Shown here one piece after another: positions 59,410 to 64,000 of a DNA stretch of 64,000 nt (the stretch's first letter is position 1; each line of letters opens with the position of its first letter). This stretch comes from Azotosporobacter soli. Lineage in GTDB: Bacteria; Bacillota; Negativicutes; SG130. Location: positions 1 to 64,000 of the forward strand of contig NZ_JAUAOA010000008.1 of assembly GCF_030542965.1 (NCBI RefSeq). Reading direction: 5' to 3'. Under the pieces are notes generated by a model that was not told the origin of the DNA, did no database searches, and worked only from the letters and a program-made list of their open reading frames with translations. A program made the position numbers and the translations under genes.

Positions 59410-61239
59410 ATGTGTGGTATCGTTGGCTATATCGGGCCGGAGCAGGCCTCCCCATTTTTGATCGAAGGACTTTCCAAGCTGGAATATCGCGGCTATGATT
59501 CCGCAGGCATCGCGGTATTTGACGGCAATGAAGTGCACAACAAAAAGAGCGTAGGACGTCTCGGCATCCTGAAGAAGAAATTGGAACAAAGCCCGCTCGA
59601 AGGTCACATCGGCATCGGTCATACCCGCTGGGCGACGCATGGCCGTCCTTCCGACGTCAATTCGCACCCGCATACCGACTGCACCGGCAACTTCGTAGTC
59701 GTGCACAACGGGATCATCGAGAACTACATGCACCTCAAAGAAAGACTGATCAGCAAAGGCCATGTCTTTACCTCCGAAACCGACTCCGAAGTCGTGGCGC
59801 ATCTGGTCGAAGAATACTACGAAGGCGACTTTGAAGCCGCGGTCAAAAAAGTACTCTCCGAAATCACCGGCTCGTATGCGCTGGTATTCATGACCAAGCA
59901 CGAACCGGAAAAACTGATCTGCACGAAACAGGACAATCCGCTGGTCATCGGTCTCGGCCAAGGCGAAAACTTCATCGCGTCGGATATCCCGGCGATCATT
60001 CAACGCACCCGCAAGACCTACATCTTAAGCGACGGCGAAATGGCCGTCGTAACGAAGGATTCGGTCTGGGTCACGAACCGTCAGGGCGTGCCGGTCAACA
60101 AGAAAGTCTTTGAAGTGAACTGGGATGCCGAAGCTGCCGAAAAAGGCGGTTACGAGCATTTCATGAGCAAAGAGATTTACGAACAGCCGAAGGCGATCCG
60201 CGAAACGATGAGCAGCCGTCTGGCGACCAACAACAGCAAAATCATTTTCGACGAACTGAAATGGAACCGCGAAGAAGTGGCCGCGATCCGCAAAGTGGTT
60301 ATCGTAGCTTGCGGCACCGCTTACCATGCAGGCATCGTCGGCAAATACTACATCGAAAGCATGGCCCGCATCCCGGTCGAAGTGGATGTGGCGTCCGAGT
60401 TCCGCTATCGTCAGCCGCTCGTTGACGAACACACGCTGGCGATCTTCGTCAGCCAGTCCGGCGAAACGCTCGACACGCTGGCTGCAATGAAAGAAGCGAA
60501 ACGCCTCGGCGCGAAGACGCTGGCCGTGACCAACGTCGTCGGCTCGTCGATCTCGCGTGAAGCGGACAACACGATTCTGACCTGGGCAGGCCCGGAAATC
60601 GCGGTCGCTTCGACCAAAGCCTACACGACGCAGCTCGTCAGCATGGCGATGCTCTCGATCTACATCGCCGGTCTCAAAGGCACGCTGAGCGAAGAACGCA
60701 CGCACGAACTGATCGCCGGTTTGCGCAATCTGCCGGGCCAAGTGCATGAAATGCTCGAAGACGTCGAAGAGATCAAGACGTTTGCACAGCAATACGGTTT
60801 CAACGAAGACGTGTTCTTCATCGGCCGCTCGCTCGACTACGCGGTGGCGCTGGAAGGCTCGCTGAAACTGAAAGAAATCTCCTACATCCATGCCGAAGCG
60901 TATGCCGCAGGCGAACTGAAGCACGGCACGCTGGCGCTGATCATCGAAGGCGTACCGGTCATCGCACTGGCGACGCAGCATGATGTATACGAAAAAACGC
61001 TGAGCAACATCAAGGAAGTGAAGGCGCGCGACGCGGTGGTTATCGGCGTTGCGATGCAAGGGGACGATGAAATCAAGAAGTATGTGGATCACACGATCTT
61101 CATTCCGAAGGTGGACAAGTTCCTTGCGCCGATCCTCGCAGTGATTCCGCTGCAACTGCTGGCTTATTATGCAGCAGTTACGCGTGGTTGCGATGTGGAT
61201 AAGCCGAGAAATCTGGCGAAGAGTGTTACTGTAGAATAA
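59410..61239 (+). CDS. glmS: Glutamine-fructose-6-phosphate aminotransferase
   Basis: First committed step to UDP-GlcNAc: makes glucosamine-6-P from fructose-6-P and glutamine; 609 residues. N-terminal nucleophile C2 in MCGIVGYIG, glutaminase motifs THGRPSDVNSHPH, then two SIS sugar-isomerase domains (about 290-420 and 460-590) and C-terminal KSVTVE. The start follows TTGGAGG. Controlled by the upstream ribozyme. Confidence 0.97.
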   Translation: MCGIVGYIGPEQASPFLIEGLSKLEYRGYDSAGIAVFDGNEVHNKKSVGRLGILKKKLEQSPLEGHIGIGHTRWATHGRPSDVNSHPHTDCTGNFVVVHNGIIENYMHLKERLISKGHVFTSETDSEVVAHLVEEYYEGDFEAAVKKVLSEITGSYALVFMTKHEPEKLICTKQDNPLVIGLGQGENFIASDIPAIIQRTRKTYILSDGEMAVVTKDSVWVTNRQGVPVNKKVFEVNWDAEAAEKGGYEHFMSKEIYEQPKAIRETMSSRLATNNSKIIFDELKWNREEVAAIRKVVIVACGTAYHAGIVGKYYIESMARIPVEVDVASEFRYRQPLVDEHTLAIFVSQSGETLDTLAAMKEAKRLGAKTLAVTNVVGSSISREADNTILTWAGPEIAVASTKAYTTQLVSMAMLSIYIAGLKGTLSEERTHELIAGLRNLPGQVHEMLEDVEEIKTFAQQYGFNEDVFFIGRSLDYAVALEGSLKLKEISYIHAEAYAAGELKHGTLALIIEGVPVIALATQHDVYEKTLSNIKEVKARDAVVIGVAMQGDDEIKKYVDHTIFIPKVDKFLAPILAVIPLQLLAYYAAVTRGCDVDKPRNLAKSVTVE

Positions 61240-61245
61240 TGAATG

Positions 61246-61287
61246 AAATCCCCCGTAAGGTGCTTTTGTACCTTGCGGGGGATTTTT
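61246..61287 (+). terminator. Terminator after glmS
   Basis: Stem AAATCCCCCG(T)AAGGT with ACCTT(G)CGGGGGATTT, then TTTTT. A widespread-looking short motif, GTCATTGCGAGCGCAGCG, follows at 61323-61340. Confidence 0.93.
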
Positions 61288-61364
61288 GCGTTTAAATGCG
61301 TTTTAATGTGTTATGTCGCATTTGTCATTGCGAGCGCAGCGCGGCAATCTTCTTTTTAAGTTTG

Positions 61365-61640
61365 CTTTGGCAAATTTAATTTGATAATGGTGTGGTATTT
61401 GTTTTGCTGAGCCCCTTTCGCCGTCGCGGTTTTTTCAGAGCTGACCGGCGCTGCGGGCAGACATGGGCGCGGCAGGCTGCGGTGAACGGAATTCCTGGCG
61501 GGAAGCGTCGTCCATGACGCTCCGCCAGCGTGTGACGTCCTGTCACACGTTCCATCCTCCTTGCCTGCCGCTTCCTGTCTGCTCGTCCTCGCGCCTAAAA
61601 TGTTCTGAAAAAACCGCGACGGCGGGGATAAGGGAGAACG
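61365..61640. repeat. Large structured direct repeat, copy 1 (21-bp terminal inverted repeat)
   Basis: The core at 61419-61624 has a perfect 21-bp terminal inverted repeat (61419-61439 with 61604-61624). Internal stems pair GCAGACA with TGTCTGC and GCGGCAGGC with GCCTGCCGC. Two apical hairpins are visible: CTGGCGG...CCGCCAG enclosing AGCGTC/GACGCT, and CGTGTGAC/GTCACACG at 61529-61549. Homology to copy 2 extends about 50 bases to the left of the core. No coding sequence seen; it occupies most of the glmS-HIT gap. Confidence 0.8.
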
Positions 61641-61737
61641 GGTACGAAATTCGAGAAACGTAACGTTTTACAGAAGGTTCTAGTGACGCGGACGCGAAGT
61701 AAGCTATATTGAATAGCGTCATAGGCTGGTGAAAAGT

Positions 61738-62217
61738 ATGTGTCTTACGTGTCAGTTGTTGCGGGGCGAAAAAGAGATTCCGTTTGGCGTGGTTTATGAG
61801 AACGAGTTTGTTTTTGTGCATCACTGCATCGACGTTGCGGTGCCGGGGTATTTGATTCTTTCACCGAAGCGGCATGTTGGCGGGTATGAGGAATTGACGT
61901 TGGAGGAATCGGCGGCAGTGGGGGCGGCTTTGCAGGAGATGATTTTTCGATTAAAGCGGATTGCTGGAGTGGAGAAAGTCTACATCGCAAATTTTGCTGA
62001 AGAAACGGCGCACTTTCATTTTCATTTGTTTCCGCGCTACGGTTGGATGAAAGAGATACAAGCGGCGTACGTGGGCGATAAACTGGATGGAGCGAAGCTG
62101 TTTAGCCTAGTTCGGCAGACGCATAAACGGAGCGGGATTGCAGAAGAGGCAAATGTACGTAATGTGGTTGCGGCGATCCGAAAAATGCAAATGTATGAAG
62201 AAAAAGAATCCCTTTAA
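61738..62217 (+). CDS. HIT-family protein
   Basis: 159 residues. The histidine triad is HFHFHLFP (H92, H94, H96), in the nucleotide hydrolase/transferase superfamily. An N-terminal CLTCQLL pair (C2, C5) could be half a metal site. Likely hydrolyses a nucleoside phosphoramidate or dinucleotide; the exact substrate is unknown. The GTG at 61729 is in frame; ATG 61738 is preferred but the ribosome-binding site is weak (GGCTGGTG). The gene sits alone between two copies of a long repeat. Confidence 0.85.
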   Translation: MCLTCQLLRGEKEIPFGVVYENEFVFVHHCIDVAVPGYLILSPKRHVGGYEELTLEESAAVGAALQEMIFRLKRIAGVEKVYIANFAEETAHFHFHLFPRYGWMKEIQAAYVGDKLDGAKLFSLVRQTHKRSGIAEEANVRNVVAAIRKMQMYEEKESL

Positions 62218-62249
62218 GCATCATCATAGTGCTTGCGGGGATTTTTTTT
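62207..62249 (+). terminator. Terminator after the HIT gene
   Basis: AATCCC(TTT)AAGCA pairs with TGCTT(GC)GGGGATT; the left arm is inside the last codons. Eight T residues follow. Confidence 0.85.
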
Positions 62250-62309
62250 ATTCATTATTTTGCTGAGTGACGTTTTTAGTCAGGGTTTGAAATTGTTTTT
62301 GTGAGATGT

Positions 62310-62641
62310 CTTTAGCAAGTCAAATTTGATAGTGGTGTGGTATTCTGTTTTGCTGATCTCCTTTCGCGTCGCGGTTTTTCAGAGCTGAACGGAGCTGCGG
62401 GCAGACATGGGCGCGGCAGGCTGCGGTGAATGGAATTCCTGGCGGCAAGCGTCGTCCATGGTCAAACGCTATGCCATCCATGGCGCGTTTTGACACTAGA
62501 AACGTCCTGTTACGTCGACGCGCCGCCAGCGTGTGACGTCCTGTCACACGTTCCATCCATCTTGACTATCGCTTCCAGTCTGCTCGTCCTCGCGCCTAAA
62601 ATGTTCTGAAAAAATCGCGACGGCGGGGATAAGGGAGAACG
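62310..62641. repeat. Large structured direct repeat, copy 2
   Basis: Same orientation and design as copy 1, with the core at 62365-62625 and terminal arms of about 19-21 bp carrying small differences. Copy 2 is about 55 bases longer in the CTGGCGGC...GCCGCCAG arm. The insertion forms its own imperfect hairpin (GTCAAACGC with GCGTTTTGAC) and a further ACGTCCTGT loop. Between the copy end and 62944 I see only AT-rich sequence and a possible promoter. Confidence 0.8.
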
Positions 62642-62714
62642 AGGAATGGGAGGACGAGGATTGGAGATGGGCATGTGAGGCGTAGGACAGACAGCGTAAA
62701 TATGGGCGGAGTTA

Positions 62715-62743
62715 TTGACGAGTATAGGAAAATTGATTAGATA
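62715..62743 (+). promoter_or_regulatory. Possible promoter for the rhodanese gene
   Basis: TTGACG at 62715-62720, a 17-bp spacer, TAGATA at 62738-62743 (followed by AT). It lies about 200 bases before the coding start, so the link is tentative. Confidence 0.35.
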
Positions 62744-62944
62744 ATGAAAATTTGTAATAATTATGTAATAAATTAGACGTTGTTGGCAGGAATTTTTTTG
62801 GGGATGACGGAATATATTTTAAAAGGTAGTGAATCTTTGAACTTCAAAAGACTGAATTGGGGGAGAAAGAAGAAGCAATTCCGTATGTCGAGACTTGTTT
62901 TATGAGGAACAGTAGTTACCTATTTTAACTCAAAGGAGCAGCAG

Positions 62945-63358
62945 ATGAGAAAAGCATTTTTGATCGCAATCGTTGCAATTTTTGCCGCCGTTTTCACACC
63001 CCAAACGAGCCATGCACAGCCGGTGGAGGCTTCTTTTTTGTCCATTGCTGACTATTTGGTCGCACGGAGTAATGTCACGTTGCTGGATGTGAGATCAAAG
63101 AATAGTCGCGCCAATAGCCAACAAGGCATAGAGGGTGAAGTTTGGATTGATCCGCACAGTGGCGATGCTCTCAATCAATTCGTTGGCTCGGCTGACAAAA
63201 GCAAACCGTATGTCATCTTTTGCTCTTGCGTCGATGACAATTACAGCGTCCGCGCAGCTCAAATCCTTACAAAGAATGGATTTGAGCTTGTTTTCGTTCT
63301 AAGGGGAGGCTGGGATTCACTCAAAAGCGTCGGTATAGAAATGATTCCACTACAATAA
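62945..63358 (+). CDS. Exported rhodanese-like protein
   Basis: 137 residues. A signal peptide (about 1-24, ending TSHA) precedes a rhodanese-like fold: LLDVRSKNSRANSQQGIEG (substrate-side region) and an active-site loop IFCSCVDDNYSVRAA with C93 and C95. The catalytic cysteine is probably C93; the CxC arrangement is unlike the usual CxxGxR loop. A sulfur-transfer or redox role outside the membrane is inferred. The start follows AAAGGAG. The next gene begins 12 bases after its stop. Confidence 0.8.
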   Translation: MRKAFLIAIVAIFAAVFTPQTSHAQPVEASFLSIADYLVARSNVTLLDVRSKNSRANSQQGIEGEVWIDPHSGDALNQFVGSADKSKPYVIFCSCVDDNYSVRAAQILTKNGFELVFVLRGGWDSLKSVGIEMIPLQ

Positions 63359-63370
63359 TGGAGGAACTTT

Positions 63371-63673
63371 ATGAAAAAGTTATTTGGTCTATTCGTATTC
63401 TGCTTCCTGCTCATTCCTTCAGTCGCATTTGGCTCACCTCTAGAGGATAAAGCGGCGCTCAAATCATTGCCAACCCAATCGCAAACGATCGCCGGAACGG
63501 AAGAACAGATAATGCCCGTGATTGTTGATGAAAACTCCATCGCAGGGATGAAAGATATGGATATAATCCCGCAGCAGCGAGGCTGCTGCAGCCATCATGG
63601 CGGCGTTTGCGGCTGCGAGGGGGGGAGGGCGGTCTGTTGTGATGGCCGGTATAGTCCGACTTGTGGTTGTTAG
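63371..63673 (+). CDS. Exported eight-cysteine small protein
   Basis: 100 residues. A signal peptide (about 1-21) precedes a polar linker, then a compact C-terminal module from residue 70 with eight cysteines: C72, C73, C80, C82, C89, C90, C98, C100, plus H75 and H76. The pattern CCSHHGGVxGC...CDGxxSPTCxC recurs, as far as I remember, at the C-terminus of other bacterial secreted proteins. It could be disulphide-bonded or metal-binding. The start follows ATGGAGG. Likely co-transcribed with the rhodanese-like gene. Confidence 0.75.
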   Translation: MKKLFGLFVFCFLLIPSVAFGSPLEDKAALKSLPTQSQTIAGTEEQIMPVIVDENSIAGMKDMDIIPQQRGCCSHHGGVCGCEGGRAVCCDGRYSPTCGC

Positions 63674-63760
63674 GTAAATAGAAGTGAGAGGAAAAATTCT
63701 TTCATCTTCCTAAAAAGAAGGGGGATCGAGTTTAGAGAAAAGGTAATTTTTAAGGAGTAG

Positions 63761-63792
63761 AGGAAGCGAATAGAACCGTCCCTACGCTTCCT
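63761..63792. repeat. Hairpin with AGAACCGTCCC loop
   Basis: AGGAAGCG pairs with CGCTTCCT around a 16-base loop containing AGAACCGTCCC. That loop motif recalls small repeats associated with IS200-like or REP-associated transposases. No transposase is nearby. No gene seen in 63674-63890. Confidence 0.4.
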
Positions 63793-63890
63793 GTATGCAC
63801 TTCTTAAAGCAGATTGAATTTAGATAAGTTGACTTAATTTGAATGATAAAATAGTTTTAATTATAGATAGAATTGAAAGGAGCATTTAGT

Positions 63891-64000
63891 GTGAATAGAG
63901 ATGAAGAACAAATTCCTTTGTGTATACATTTAGATGGTCCTGCATTTATGCATAAAAAAGAAAGTTTCCAGATAGATTTATTTTCCTTATCGCAGACTAT
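63891..64000 (+). CDS. Start of an unrecognised gene (cut by window end)
   Basis: GTG start 8 bases after GAAAGGAG; 36 codons are open to the window edge, beginning MNRDEEQIPLCIHLDGPAF. The base composition is more AT-rich than in most neighbours. No family can be named from this fragment. Confidence 0.6.
   Translation, partial: MNRDEEQIPLCIHLDGPAFMHKKESFQIDLFSLSQT

Noticed and set aside
59008-60003. Minus-strand open frame of 331 codons over glmS and its leader
   Set aside because: It overlaps glmS and the ribozyme in antisense and has no family motifs; GC-rich third positions create such shadows.

Overview
The window is a core chromosomal segment of a Firmicute, most likely from the class Negativicutes (a Sporomusaceae- or Selenomonas-like anaerobe). 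The evidence is the fused ribosomal super-cluster, strong AGGAGG ribosome-binding sites with many GTG and TTG starts, ECF transporter genes after rplQ, a glmS ribozyme, and a cysteine-rich insert in EF-Tu that I remember from Negativicutes. No rRNA, CRISPR array, prophage or transposase gene was seen. Genus assignment is inference.

Region 1 (1-40 kb) is the translation and transcription cluster, almost entirely on the + strand: tuf, rpmG, tRNA-Trp, secE, nusG, rplKAJL, rpoBC; an L7Ae-like gene, rpsLG, fusA and a second tuf identical to the first; the S10, spc and alpha operons (rpsJ to rplQ, including secY, adk, map, a KOW protein, infA and rpmJ); then ecfA1-ecfA2-ecfT-truA, an AbrB-family membrane protein, and rplM-rpsI. 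Good 17-bp-spaced promoters lie before rpmG, rpoB, the str operon and rplM. Leader or attenuator structures lie before rplJ, rpoB and rplM, and possibly before rpsJ.

Region 2 (39.3-44.6 kb) is accessory: a DUF3841-like gene, tRNA-Leu(CAG), an exported protein of unknown function, a minus-strand monofunctional peptidoglycan glycosyltransferase, and the complete three-gene AmmeMemoRadiSam cluster (Memo-like protein B, AMMECR1 protein A, radical SAM enzyme). That cluster is widely conserved, and its biochemical role is not settled as far as I know.

Region 3 (44.7-54.1 kb) is the arginine pathway, argC-J-B-D-F-G-H, from glutamate to arginine through the acetyl cycle. An ArgR-box-like palindrome overlaps the argC promoter. 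ilvE follows, with its own promoter inside the end of argH.

Region 4 (54.2-61.3 kb) is the cell-wall and c-di-AMP module: cdaA, cdaR, an FAD-dependent dehydrogenase, glmM and glmS. glmS is preceded by a recognisable glmS ribozyme.

Region 5 (61.3-64 kb) is repeat-rich. Two long structured direct repeats with terminal inverted repeats flank a HIT-family gene. They are followed by an exported rhodanese-like protein, an exported eight-cysteine protein, and the start of an unrecognised gene cut by the window end.

Several families of non-coding palindromic repeats occupy the gaps between operons. They are the least explained sequence here and are described separately.
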